The notes beneath the pieces are model-generated. The model was given only the letters and a program-made list of their open reading frames with translations. It ran no database searches and had not been told where the DNA came from. Position numbers and translations under genes: made by a program. Positions 51,923-60,618 of a DNA stretch of 64,000 nucleotides are shown in pieces (the stretch's first letter is position 1; the number at the start of each line of letters is the position of its first letter). The DNA is taken from contig CAVTCF010000001.1 of NCBI GenBank assembly GCA_963733265.1, forward strand, positions 1,302,001 to 1,366,000, read 5' to 3'. Source of the stretch: PALSA-1006 sp963733265. GTDB taxonomy: Bacteria; Pseudomonadota; Gammaproteobacteria; Burkholderiales; Gallionellaceae.

Positions 51923-52660
51923 ATGACTGCTATCAGTAAATTCAAATTAAAAGAAGGTGATATTTTCGTTTTACTTGGCGCCATTCTGATTCTGGTGGGT
52001 TTTGCGCCAACGTTTTATTTAAAGCCGATCTTTGGCGCAGGCAAAGCGTTAACGGTGCTGGTATTTATTCATGGCGTGACAATTACAGCGTGGGTTGCCG
52101 TTTTCCTGTATCAATATTTTGCGGCAAGCAGAGGGTTGCTGGCGCGGCATAAGGAGGTCGGGATTACGGGGGCAGCTCTGTTTGGTCTGTTCATCGCCCT
52201 GTCGTACATCACGGCATTGGGCAGGACTGCGGCCGCTGCGCCGTCCGGGGTGGAACCTTTGATCCGCTTGGCCTATCCGTTCTGGGTCATTTCCGAAACG
52301 CTGATTTTCGGGGTGGCGGCTTTTGTTCTGGTTCGACGTTCCAACTGGCATCGCCATTTCCAATTGGCCGGCTTCTTTATCTTGCTTGCACCGGGAACGG
52401 CGCGCGCGTTGCGCTTTGTTATTACGTCAGCCCCCGTTGTTACCTTTGGTTCCTTGCTGATCTCGCTCGCGCTTTACGCCGGGGCAACTCGCCTTAAAGA
52501 CACGGGTACGGGCAAGGTGTCCAAGCTGGCATTGGGCATCGTCGGTGTTCAGCTATTCGTGGCCTTCTTGCTGTTTTTGAGTTTGGATGGAGCATCTTTC
52601 TGGCTACACTTCGCGTCAGCTTTAACGGGATACCCCGTTCCTGAAAAAGTATTGCCATAA
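51923..52660 (+). CDS. multi-pass membrane protein of unknown function
   Basis: 245 residues with about seven hydrophobic helices (first about 15-35, last about 200-225). Conserved-looking loop residues are RHKEVGITG (about 73-81) and RHFQLAGFF (about 143-151), each with an Arg-His pair at a helix end, compatible with heme or quinone contact, but I do not recognise the family (DUF2306-like is a possibility). A GGAG ribosome site lies before the ATG. Third gene of the receptor-aminotransferase unit. Confidence 0.6.
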   Translation: MTAISKFKLKEGDIFVLLGAILILVGFAPTFYLKPIFGAGKALTVLVFIHGVTITAWVAVFLYQYFAASRGLLARHKEVGITGAALFGLFIALSYITALGRTAAAAPSGVEPLIRLAYPFWVISETLIFGVAAFVLVRRSNWHRHFQLAGFFILLAPGTARALRFVITSAPVVTFGSLLISLALYAGATRLKDTGTGKVSKLALGIVGVQLFVAFLLFLSLDGASFWLHFASALTGYPVPEKVLP

Positions 52661-52705
52661 CAAACCGTTGCCATGCCGGATTAAATAGTCTGAGGCATGG
52701 CAAAA

Positions 52706-53158
52706 TTATTTATGGGCAGGCAAAATCAGATATAACTTGTGGCACCCCTCGCAGGATTCATATATGGCATTGCCTGCATCTGAAACTTTATCGGCATCCT
52801 TCGCTTTCGCTGCATCGGCCGCCTCAGTTGAAGAATCTATAAGATGCGTGGAGTGTTTTATCCAAGCCTCTGCATTGGGAGGCAACATTTTCAGAAGTTG
52901 TTTGCCATGGTCCGCCAAAGCAAATGCATTTCGTTCTACTACATTCCATTCGGCAGCATCTTTTGGTGCCTCGTTTGCCACTGCAAAAACTGAACTTGAA
53001 GCGGGGACTAGAGAGCTCAACATCAACTGCCTAACAGGGGAAACAGGTTGATTCTCCACGCCGGGTTCCGCACTGGATTTTTGGCAGATACCTGCTGCGA
53101 GACAAATTCCTGCGATCACAACAAAAACGGCATTATTTTTTAGCGTTGTTTTTAACAT
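52706..53158 (-). CDS. small cytochrome c with C-terminal heme motif
   Basis: 150 residues from ATG 53158 (AGAGGGG upstream; a TTG directly before is in frame). Signal peptide to about residue 31. Helical body and a single heme motif CEGCHKLYLI near the end, as in class II cytochromes. It lies 34 bp downstream of a TonB receptor gene on the same strand, and has the same plan as the 44815-45399 lipoprotein cytochrome. Confidence 0.72.
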   Translation of the reverse strand: MLKTTLKNNAVFVVIAGICLAAGICQKSSAEPGVENQPVSPVRQLMLSSLVPASSSVFAVANEAPKDAAEWNVVERNAFALADHGKQLLKMLPPNAEAWIKHSTHLIDSSTEAADAAKAKDADKVSDAGNAIYESCEGCHKLYLILPAHK

Positions 53159-53191
53159 CAAGTCCCCTCTAATTTAGGCTCTCAGGATGGT

Positions 53192-55387
53192 TTAAAATTT
53201 TATTTTCAATGTTGCGCGAAATTCACGTGGCTCACCGGGATGAACAGTGGCACCTGTCGCGACAAATGTAGCAGGATTCGGCGTCGGGTTGTAGTCCTGA
53301 GCATAGGCGATATCCATATATTCGCGGTTGAACAAGTTAAGAACATCAAGTGATAACGAAACGTCTGGTGTAAGTTTGCGCTGCACCCGCAGATTGGTCA
53401 CAATGGCATCGGGATTATAAAGAGACCCGTCTTGCGTTAGCGGGTAGGCTCCGATATACCGGGTTTCAAGTCCTGCCGACCATGGTCCCAAGTTGTTGAC
53501 GGACTCTCTAAACAAGGCAACTTTCGGAACCGCATTGGGAATTAGATTGCCGGTAGCGCCGTTGTCGTTCATTTGCGCGTAACGTGCATGGGTCCATGCC
53601 AAGTCTGCATCAAACAGAAACCAGTCGTTGGGTGCCCAGTGATTGTTCCATTCAATTCCTGTGCGCTTGCTGGCTCCATTGGGTGAAGAACTGCCAAGTG
53701 TGGAATCAGCGTTATAAACAAGCTCGGAATCGCTGTCCAGACTCCACCAGGCAAGTGAGGTTTGCAAGCCTGGTATCGCTTCTGTTCTAATACCAATTTC
53801 CTTACCTGTACTGCTAACCAATACTGGGACTGGTGACGCGGCAGTTCCCGATGTTGGGTCAATCTTGTCGATGACACCGCGCGCGTCATTACTATGAAAA
53901 CCCTCGCCTGCATTGATAAAAATCTCTGTTTTTTCCCATGGTCCAAGAATCACAGATCCCTTTGGCGAAACCCGATTGCCAGAGGCTGAACCCGAATTCA
54001 CGGAGTTTGCATTGGCCGTCATGTCCATAAATACATTGTCTTCACGCAGACCAATCAGGGTGCGCAGCCACGGGTTCCACGTGTCGGTATTTTGAAGATA
54101 CAAACCTGCCTCGGTCTCACTTACCTGATCATTGGTTACGGTGGCAAACGGGATGCGATCAACCGTATTGAGTAGTCCGACGTTAATATTATCGTGACGC
54201 ACTTGCAGGCCGATTTCGGTTGTGGACTCGTGCCCAAGCCAATTTAGATTCCATGCCTTAACTGCCTGACCGCCTACAATATCGCGATTCTCGAATTGGT
54301 AGAATTGATCACCCGTCGACGGGCGAAATTCAAAGAAAGTGAAATCGGACCAAAGTTGCAGGGTGTAGTGTTCAAGATACGCTGAGATTTTTGTATATCC
54401 TGCTTCATCGGCGTTGTGCCATTCACCTGAAAGAATATCGCGCCCGGTATTGCCGCCGTCAGTGGAAGAGAGTCCGCAATAGAGGCACAACTGCCCTGAT
54501 TGAATTAATGCCAGTGGAACCTGGTCGGTGGCATTCCAGCTTGCATCGTAATAAATTCCATCAATTGACCAGCCGGAGGCTTTAGTGCCATCGCTGAGGC
54601 GCAGCAGTACATTGGTTTTGTGCAAATCCTCCGGTACAGCCCAGGGGCCATTGGTGCGCTGCAGTTCCACAGCACCGAGCAAGATTGGCCCCGAGGGGAT
54701 GAGCGTGGAAGCCCCGTCGGATTGCTGTGCAGAAGAAAACAATCGGGTGGAGCCGGCAAACAGCGCGCGCTTATAGTCGTAAGAACCGATTGTCAAATCA
54801 GCGATGTTATGGTCAAGTTTATTCCGGTACTCTATGCCAGCGGAACCTGCGGATGAGAAATCCCCGTTTTCGGCAAAATAAGGTCCTTTGCGGTAATTGA
54901 TGTGATCAACCAATTCGGGAATCATGAAGTTCACATCGCAATAGCCTTGACCATGAGCATTAGTAGGCATATTCGCAGGCACACCATCGATGCTGGAGGC
55001 GAAATCGGTGCCGTGGTCAAGATTATAACCTCGAAGAAAATATTGATTGGCCTTGCCGTCGCCCGAGTGTTGGGTAACAACCAGACCGGGCACGGTTTCC
55101 AGCGCTTCACCCGGTCTGAGCAGTGGGATATCTTCCAGAATTTCGCCATTGACTACCCCTTGCGAGGCCGCATCTGAGGTGCCTACTCCGTTGTCGTAGT
55201 GCCCTCTGATTGTCACAGGCGCGAGTTCGTTTGCCGGGGGAATTTGATCAGCCGCGTTGACGGTAGAAGCTGCCTGATTTGCTGTATCGGGTGCCGCAAT
55301 AGCTTGACTTACGCTAGCTACTGCCAAGGCGAATCCCACGACTAAAACGATAACCGCATTTTTCTTTAATTCAATTAATGTTAACAA
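53192..55387 (-). CDS. TonB-dependent receptor
   Basis: 731 residues if the TTG at 55387 is the start; the ribosome site is poor, so the start is uncertain. Signal peptide cleaved after QAIA. The TonB-box-like stretch LAPVTIRGH is followed by a plug domain (GEALETVPGLVVTQHSGDGKANQYFLRGYNLDHGTDF) characteristic of a receptor group whose plug carries NAHGQGYCDVNFMIPELV. Barrel ends in Phe. Forms a two-gene operon with a cytochrome, the reverse of its mirror unit at 47979. Substrate unknown. Confidence 0.8.
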   Translation of the reverse strand: MLTLIELKKNAVIVLVVGFALAVASVSQAIAAPDTANQAASTVNAADQIPPANELAPVTIRGHYDNGVGTSDAASQGVVNGEILEDIPLLRPGEALETVPGLVVTQHSGDGKANQYFLRGYNLDHGTDFASSIDGVPANMPTNAHGQGYCDVNFMIPELVDHINYRKGPYFAENGDFSSAGSAGIEYRNKLDHNIADLTIGSYDYKRALFAGSTRLFSSAQQSDGASTLIPSGPILLGAVELQRTNGPWAVPEDLHKTNVLLRLSDGTKASGWSIDGIYYDASWNATDQVPLALIQSGQLCLYCGLSSTDGGNTGRDILSGEWHNADEAGYTKISAYLEHYTLQLWSDFTFFEFRPSTGDQFYQFENRDIVGGQAVKAWNLNWLGHESTTEIGLQVRHDNINVGLLNTVDRIPFATVTNDQVSETEAGLYLQNTDTWNPWLRTLIGLREDNVFMDMTANANSVNSGSASGNRVSPKGSVILGPWEKTEIFINAGEGFHSNDARGVIDKIDPTSGTAASPVPVLVSSTGKEIGIRTEAIPGLQTSLAWWSLDSDSELVYNADSTLGSSSPNGASKRTGIEWNNHWAPNDWFLFDADLAWTHARYAQMNDNGATGNLIPNAVPKVALFRESVNNLGPWSAGLETRYIGAYPLTQDGSLYNPDAIVTNLRVQRKLTPDVSLSLDVLNLFNREYMDIAYAQDYNPTPNPATFVATGATVHPGEPREFRATLKIKF

Positions 55388-55533
55388 GAGTAAGCTGCCT
55401 GTGATTAATTAAGAGTCATTCCCTCACGCTTGATTGAGAGTTGGCTGATTTTCGGTGGATTGACCACCCAAGGTCTAGTTAATTACGGTTTTTCGTTAAG
55501 TGATAACGTTACGATTAACGGCAATAACGGTAG

Positions 55534-55801
55534 TTAGTTGCTTGATTTTAAATTATTGTCCTCTGCCGCAATTTTGTGTACCAAAGAATGTAGCGTGAGC
55601 AGTTTTGCAGGAGTCGTGGCCTGCCCGAAGCCATTCACTTTCCTTGGGCGACTTTCCGCTTTGGTGGCAGGCATAAAGATACTCAAAAAGCCGCTTCAGA
55701 TTATTGCTGCGTGCCAGAATTCCACTTTCGCGAATTCTATTTACGTGATCATCGATGTTACCAAGGTCGTCTTGAATATTGGTTGATAGCGTTGTATTCA
55801 T
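55534..55801 (-). pseudogene. frameshifted remnant of a regulator N-terminus
   Basis: The 82-codon frame from 55801 begins with HVNRIRESGILARSNNLKRLFEYLYACHQSGKSPKE, which resembles the start of TPR/adenylate-cyclase-type regulators (pattern ILARSxxLxRLFxFL...GxSPKE). After SPKE the same strand in another frame continues sensibly as VNGFGQATTPAKLLTLHSLV to a stop at 55534-55536. A one- or two-base indel near 55645 seems to have broken it. It is much shorter than any such regulator, so it is a remnant or a small regulator with lost function. Confidence 0.4.
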
Positions 55802-55850
55802 AACTGATTGAATGTCGAAGCGCGATACCGGGCCGCACTATAACTGACGA

Positions 55851-56534
55851 TTATAATTTGATCCGGCGATCTTCGAGCAAAGTACCTGCACTGCGAGCTT
55901 CGGCCTCATGGGGTTCATGGCGCCAAGTTTCTTTCAACGCAGCATCTAGCCAGTCCTGCATTGATTTAAGTTTCAATAAGCGGGACACATACTCCCTGGA
56001 GGAAAAATCCAATTCCAAACCATACGTTTGCACGCGGAAGGCAATCGGAGCGTAATAAGCATCGACGGCTGTGAATTGCGCACCCGCAAGAAATGGTCCC
56101 CCGAATTTCGTTAACCCCTCAGACCAAAGCGCGTTCAGGCGCGCAAGTTCAAGCGTGAGCGGGATAGGGAGCGAGTTTAGCCGGACACGAATTCCGCAAT
56201 TCATTCCGCAATGCTCCCGTAATTCGCCGAAACCAGAGTGCATTTCTGCCGCTGCACTTCGTGCCCATGCCCGTGCATTTGCATCTGTCGGCCAGACATA
56301 TTTGTGCCGCTCAGCCAAGTATTCGACGATTGAAAGTGAGTCCCACACGGTCAACTGCCCGTCTACCAGGAACGGGACTCTTCCTGACGGAGATACTTCG
56401 CGAATTGTGGGGCGTCCCGGTTCGTCATCAAAAGGAACGAGCTCCTCGGTGAACGGAATCGAGAGCTCGCGCATCAATACCCATGGGCGCAAAGACCATG
56501 AGGAGTAGTTTTTGTTTGCGATGAATAGAGTGTA
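55851..56534 (-). CDS. glutathione S-transferase family protein
   Basis: 227 residues from ATG 56534 (MYTLFIANKNYSSWSLRPWVLMREL); the frame is open nine codons upstream. Thioredoxin-like N-domain (about 1-80) with the catalytic-Ser-like YSSWSLRPW and GRVPFLVDGQLTVWDSLSIVEYLAE for glutathione binding, and a helical C-domain. It belongs to the bacterial GST group with maleylacetoacetate-isomerase-like features. Monocistronic. Confidence 0.82.
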   Translation of the reverse strand, partial: YTLFIANKNYSSWSLRPWVLMRELSIPFTEELVPFDDEPGRPTIREVSPSGRVPFLVDGQLTVWDSLSIVEYLAERHKYVWPTDANARAWARSAAAEMHSGFGELREHCGMNCGIRVRLNSLPIPLTLELARLNALWSEGLTKFGGPFLAGAQFTAVDAYYAPIAFRVQTYGLELDFSSREYVSRLLKLKSMQDWLDAALKETWRHEPHEAEARSAGTLLEDRRIKL

Positions 56535-56782
56535 CATTTGCGGTACTGATTGGCCTTTCAACTTTTTTTGTTTTGGGAAATGAAAATCTGTTGCAAGATT
56601 TCAAGTTGGGCATTCAGTTGGCGGCCTTTGGTGACTGGCCCAAAGTGGCAGCACTTGTAAGATTGCCATCGGAATCATGACCGGCTGCCATCCGGTCATG
56701 TCTATATCACATGCTACCATACATCAATATCCTATTGCCGCCACGCAACCCAAAGTTATTATCATCTCTTAATTCGCTTTTG

Positions 56783-58069
56783 TTATTCCGAAACAACTCG
56801 AGGAATAATCTCTCGATTTAAAGGTAATCTGACTTCAAAGCAAGCTCCGCCGTCGGGACTGGGCAAGCAGCGAACATTTCCTTTGTGATACTCGGTAATT
56901 TGTCGAACCAAGGACAATCCAAGACCATAGCTACCTTCTTTCTCACGTGAACCCGCTGGTCTATAAAACGGCTCGAAGATAAGTTCTCGTTCATGTTCAG
57001 GTATGCCATTCCCGTTGTCATGAACTTCAATAACAATCTCTGCTTGCGTTGTAGTCAGGTTGACATGCACAACTTCGCCGCCATGACGGCGTGCATTTTC
57101 CAGCAAGTTTCGCAGTAAGCGCCGAATCAAGCGCGCATCACCATGCAAAGTTAGTGGCACCAAATTGTATAGCACCTCGGCATGTTCACATTCTTCTGCC
57201 ACTAGCGAGGTTAGATTAAACGGTTCCAACGATACGGGTTCACGCCTTGCATCCAGACGACTGGCAAGTAATATCTCTTCGATCAATTGATCAAGTTCGC
57301 CGATGTTGCGCTGAATTTCAATAGAAAGCTCCGGGGTGGCATGCTCGGTTTGCATTTCCACTGCCAGACGAATGCGAGTCAATGGTGAACGAAGTTCGTG
57401 CGAAGCGTTAGCGAGCAGTTTCTTGTGCGACTGAAGCAGGGAATCAATGCGTTCTGCAGCAAGATTAAAACTTATTGCCAGAGAAGAAACCTCATCGCGA
57501 CCGGCAACGGGGATTCTGGTAGTGAAATTACCGGCACCTAATTCTTCCACGGCTAGTTTAAGTCTTTCCAGACGTCGGGTGATACGCCGCGCCATTGGGT
57601 AGGCAATCAGGGCAACGACCAGACCAATAAGCGCAAGAGAAATAATGAGGGGTAAAGGTGCGCCCGGATGTTCATGCGGTGGTTGGGCTAATAACCAGCG
57701 TCCATCGGCAAGGTGCATTACCCATGCGGAATGATGATCGGGACGATTTATCCAGCCATTTTCATTTGAATCCGGTGGGGGGGCAATTAGTGCCGGCCCG
57801 ACATGCGCAAGTAATTGACCCTCAGCCGAAAAAAGTGAAATTCGCGGCAGCGAAGGTCGTGCAAGTCTTTCCAGCACTTCCTGCTGCTTGGCTGGCTCGG
57901 CATCGGGTGGAGGCAAAGCCAACAGAATTACATCGCGTACCGTTTCAAACACCTGGTTAGGCGGTGACTTGTCGCCTTCGAAATGCCAGAACAAACCCGC
58001 CAATAAAACCAATGCGGCAAGGCTGGCAACGACACCGAGGTAAATTTGGAAATACAGTCTGCGCAACAT
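56783..58069 (-). CDS. sensor histidine kinase (Cpx/heavy-metal type)
   Basis: 428 residues: transmembrane helix one (about 10-30), periplasmic loop, helix two (about 143-165), HAMP (about 165-217), HisKA with the phospho-His in HELRSPLTRIRL, and HATPase with NLLENARRHGG (N box), DNGNGIPEHER, and YGLGLSLV. Paired with the upstream OmpR-type regulator, 12 bp apart. The following upstream gene encodes a CpxP-like protein, so an envelope-stress or metal signal is likely. Confidence 0.88.
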   Translation of the reverse strand: MLRRLYFQIYLGVVASLAALVLLAGLFWHFEGDKSPPNQVFETVRDVILLALPPPDAEPAKQQEVLERLARPSLPRISLFSAEGQLLAHVGPALIAPPPDSNENGWINRPDHHSAWVMHLADGRWLLAQPPHEHPGAPLPLIISLALIGLVVALIAYPMARRITRRLERLKLAVEELGAGNFTTRIPVAGRDEVSSLAISFNLAAERIDSLLQSHKKLLANASHELRSPLTRIRLAVEMQTEHATPELSIEIQRNIGELDQLIEEILLASRLDARREPVSLEPFNLTSLVAEECEHAEVLYNLVPLTLHGDARLIRRLLRNLLENARRHGGEVVHVNLTTTQAEIVIEVHDNGNGIPEHERELIFEPFYRPAGSREKEGSYGLGLSLVRQITEYHKGNVRCLPSPDGGACFEVRLPLNREIIPRVVSE

Positions 58070-58080
58070 GGCCTATCCTT

Positions 58081-58770
58081 TCAATTCTGGTTGCGCGCAA
58101 ACACATAGCCGGCACCACGCAGAGTGATGATGCGGCTTGGTTGCTTGGGATCGTCTTCAATGGCAGCGCGGATGCGCGAAATGTGTACATCAATAGAACG
58201 GTCAAACGCTTCCAACGGTTCGCCCTTTACCGTATCCAGTAACTGTTCCCTGCTCATTACACGCCCCGGGCGTTCTGCCAGCGCCACCAGCAGATCAAAT
58301 TGATACGAAGTCATGTCGCAGACATTGCCATTCAGCCTGACAATTCGGGAATCCAGATCAATTTCCAATTTGCCAAAATGCAATAAATCATTATTGTTAT
58401 TCTGGCCTCGACGCAATATTGCTTTGAGGCGGGCAAGTAATTCTCGTGGTTCAAAGGGCTTGGGCAAATAATCGTCTGCGCCCATTTCAAGGCCAAGGAT
58501 TCGATCCATTGTGTCACCACGCGCCGTCAGCATTAATATGGGTATCTGTGAGAAACCGCGTATATCCCGACAGATATCCAATCCGTCGCCATCGGGCAAC
58601 ATTAAGTCAAGCACCAAGGCATCAAACTCTTTGTGTTTTAGCGCGTGAACACCATCGCGAGCAGTGTGCTGACTTTCCACTTGATAACCCGCATTGCCAA
58701 GATATTGTTCCAGCATGCCGCAAAGCCGTTCATCGTCATCAATAATCAAAATTCGGAAATTCATAATCAC
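58081..58770 (-). CDS. OmpR/PhoB-family response regulator
   Basis: 229 residues. Receiver domain (about 1-120) with the phospho-Asp in LVLDLMLPDGDGL and K in DYLPKPF, and a winged helix (about 135-229) with DRSIDVHISRIRAAIEDD and ITLRGAGYVF. Cognate of the kinase at 56783-58069, resembling CpxR. The CpxP-like gene lies 68 bp upstream on the same strand, in front of this pair. Confidence 0.9.
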   Translation of the reverse strand: MIMNFRILIIDDDERLCGMLEQYLGNAGYQVESQHTARDGVHALKHKEFDALVLDLMLPDGDGLDICRDIRGFSQIPILMLTARGDTMDRILGLEMGADDYLPKPFEPRELLARLKAILRRGQNNNNDLLHFGKLEIDLDSRIVRLNGNVCDMTSYQFDLLVALAERPGRVMSREQLLDTVKGEPLEAFDRSIDVHISRIRAAIEDDPKQPSRIITLRGAGYVFARNQN

Positions 58771-58837
58771 ACTCGGTTAGAATGCCCTGCATCATACCAA
58801 GAGGTGTGAACGCAGGGCAGCGCTAAATCACGCTAGT

Positions 58838-59416
58838 TCAATTATGCATCCAGTCACCATGCCTGTTGATGTCATCAACTAACTTCGCGCGTTGCTCCGG
58901 CGTTAGCAATTCAGCTATAGCCAGAATAGTTTGCGTCATTTGCTTGCTGATGTCATCCATCGTTTTTGATTGATCAATGCGTAATTGCTCAATGGCAGCT
59001 TTATCAATTTCTTTTGCCTTCAGCAGCGTCAAAATCTTTTCGTGGTTGCCGCGCATTTGTTCCGCAAGCGGGGCACCATTAAGCACGGATTTCTTCACGA
59101 TCTCGGCAGCTTTAGCTTTCTGTTCTTTGCTGGCATCTACTTTCGAGAGCATGTGGTCAATGCGCTTTTCTGCCATCTTGCTTATTTGCTCCGGATCAAT
59201 GGATTTGGCAGAAGCAAAATCGGCGGCCCTGTCGTGACACCAGCCATGCTCAAAGCCAAATGATTTACCGGCCATAAATCCAATGCCCAATATCGCCAGT
59301 AATCCGATAAATCTGCCTACACGACGCTTCCCATGACAATGCCGGTCAGAATGCTGCTGGCAGCGCCCATTTTTTTGCTCTGTTGGGTTGGTAGTTGTAG
59401 TGTCTTGTTCTGTCAT
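58838..59416 (-). CDS. membrane-anchored CpxP/Spy-like protein
   Basis: 192 residues. N-terminal cytosolic tail with Cys/His residues (CQQHSDRHCHGK), one membrane helix (about 36-55), then a helical periplasmic domain with the hallmark LTPEQRAKLVDDI near the end. CpxP/Spy proteins are periplasmic chaperones and inhibit the kinase; here the protein keeps a membrane anchor. It is followed by the response regulator and kinase, so this is a Cpx-like three-gene system. The His/Cys tail could bind metal (inference). Confidence 0.75.
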   Translation of the reverse strand: MTEQDTTTTNPTEQKNGRCQQHSDRHCHGKRRVGRFIGLLAILGIGFMAGKSFGFEHGWCHDRAADFASAKSIDPEQISKMAEKRIDHMLSKVDASKEQKAKAAEIVKKSVLNGAPLAEQMRGNHEKILTLLKAKEIDKAAIEQLRIDQSKTMDDISKQMTQTILAIAELLTPEQRAKLVDDINRHGDWMHN

Positions 59417-59961
59417 GATTAATCTCCTTGGTTAATAAGTGCAGCCTCAAATGAATCGGCTGGTTGACACTTTATCCGTCTGTTTTTGCTAACGTGTGTA
59501 GCCAAGGTAAAGATTTGTGAAGTAATTGGATACGGTTCTTGAAATTAAAGGACTAGTACTTTTGGCATATTTACTATTGCATAAATTTTGGGTATTCTTT
59601 AACCCCTCATATTTTTGTGGGTATTGGCAGCCTGTGGAAAGTACATAGCGTCAATCAATACCTTTTTTCGATAACTTTTTGCCGAGATGATATTGTCATG
59701 AAACATAAAAAAAATGGAATTTTTTCCAAGATTACCTGGGAAGTCACAACGACTTCAATAATTGTTGCTTCCTTGATTTACCTTGCTTTGAGGTAGAACT
59801 CCTCAACAGTTTTGTTCCCATTGGAACAATGCACCCAATGTAAAAAAAGCGCACATCCTTTTCAGGGATGCGCGCTGGTATATGTGCCTTCGTGGTCACT
59901 GCTTAACTCATGTTGAGCAAACTGTCTGAAAAAACAGCATTTTTGATTTGATAGCAGAACC
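59417..59961. other. intergenic region with a possible 32-residue membrane peptide and a hairpin
   Basis: About 545 bases. An ATG at 59698 opens a 32-codon frame to 59796 (MKHKKNGIFSKITWEVTTTS..., then a hydrophobic IIVASLIYLAL), a plausible single-pass small protein. A stem at 59849-59875 (GCGCACATCC / GGGATGCGCGC, one mismatch) is a terminator candidate. The rest has no supported gene. Confidence 0.35.
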
Positions 59962-60414
59962 TTAGCTAAACAGTCTGCTGAAAAATCCTTTTCTTCTTTC
60001 TACGAATTCATCCTGAGACAGATTTTTCTTAAAAGATTCAACATAATCCGCGTCGTCACGCTTGATGTGGTTGAACAGCCATCTAACAAGGAGACTGTTC
60101 AACTCCTCGGAAACGTCCTCGCCCAACTTGAACCGTTCCTGATATTCGGCAACACGCCGTACAAACAACTCATGCACTTTTTTGTGAGCCTTCAAGTACG
60201 GGTAATGCGCTTCTTCTTGCATGCTCTCCTCAAACACGAAATGTGAAAGCGTGTAATCCACCAACTCGTCAATCACTTTGCCTATGTCTTCTCTTTTAAG
60301 CCCAATAGTACGGGCTTCGTAAAGATCATTAATATATTCCACGATTCTTTTGTGCTGATTGTCGATAACAGAAAACCCCGTTTCCAAGTCCTTACTCCAT
60401 ACCATCTTTGCCAT
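59962..60414 (-). CDS. bacteriohemerythrin
   Basis: 150 residues. Diiron oxygen-binding helical bundle: the ligands are visible as His in IDNQHKRIVEYI, HFVFEE (His and Glu), HKKVHE (two His), and the C-terminal HIKRDDADY (His and Asp). Bacteriohemerythrins bind and sense O2, often near methane oxidation or chemotaxis. Start ATG 60414. Monocistronic. Confidence 0.85.
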   Translation of the reverse strand: MAKMVWSKDLETGFSVIDNQHKRIVEYINDLYEARTIGLKREDIGKVIDELVDYTLSHFVFEESMQEEAHYPYLKAHKKVHELFVRRVAEYQERFKLGEDVSEELNSLLVRWLFNHIKRDDADYVESFKKNLSQDEFVERRKGFFSRLFS

Positions 60415-60618
60415 ACGATTCTCCCAAATCCTTAATATTTAGCCTCAGGTATCGGCTTCGTCAGGAGTGAAATATTTCATTCACTCCCCTAGAATAAATA
60501 ATATATACCAATATACCATTATTTGTACAAAGGTTTATTTTTTACTAAGGTCGTTTTACCCAAGGCAGGATTTTTGGGTCTTTTTCATTTTGTGAGCAAG
60601 ACTGCTACACTTCTACCC

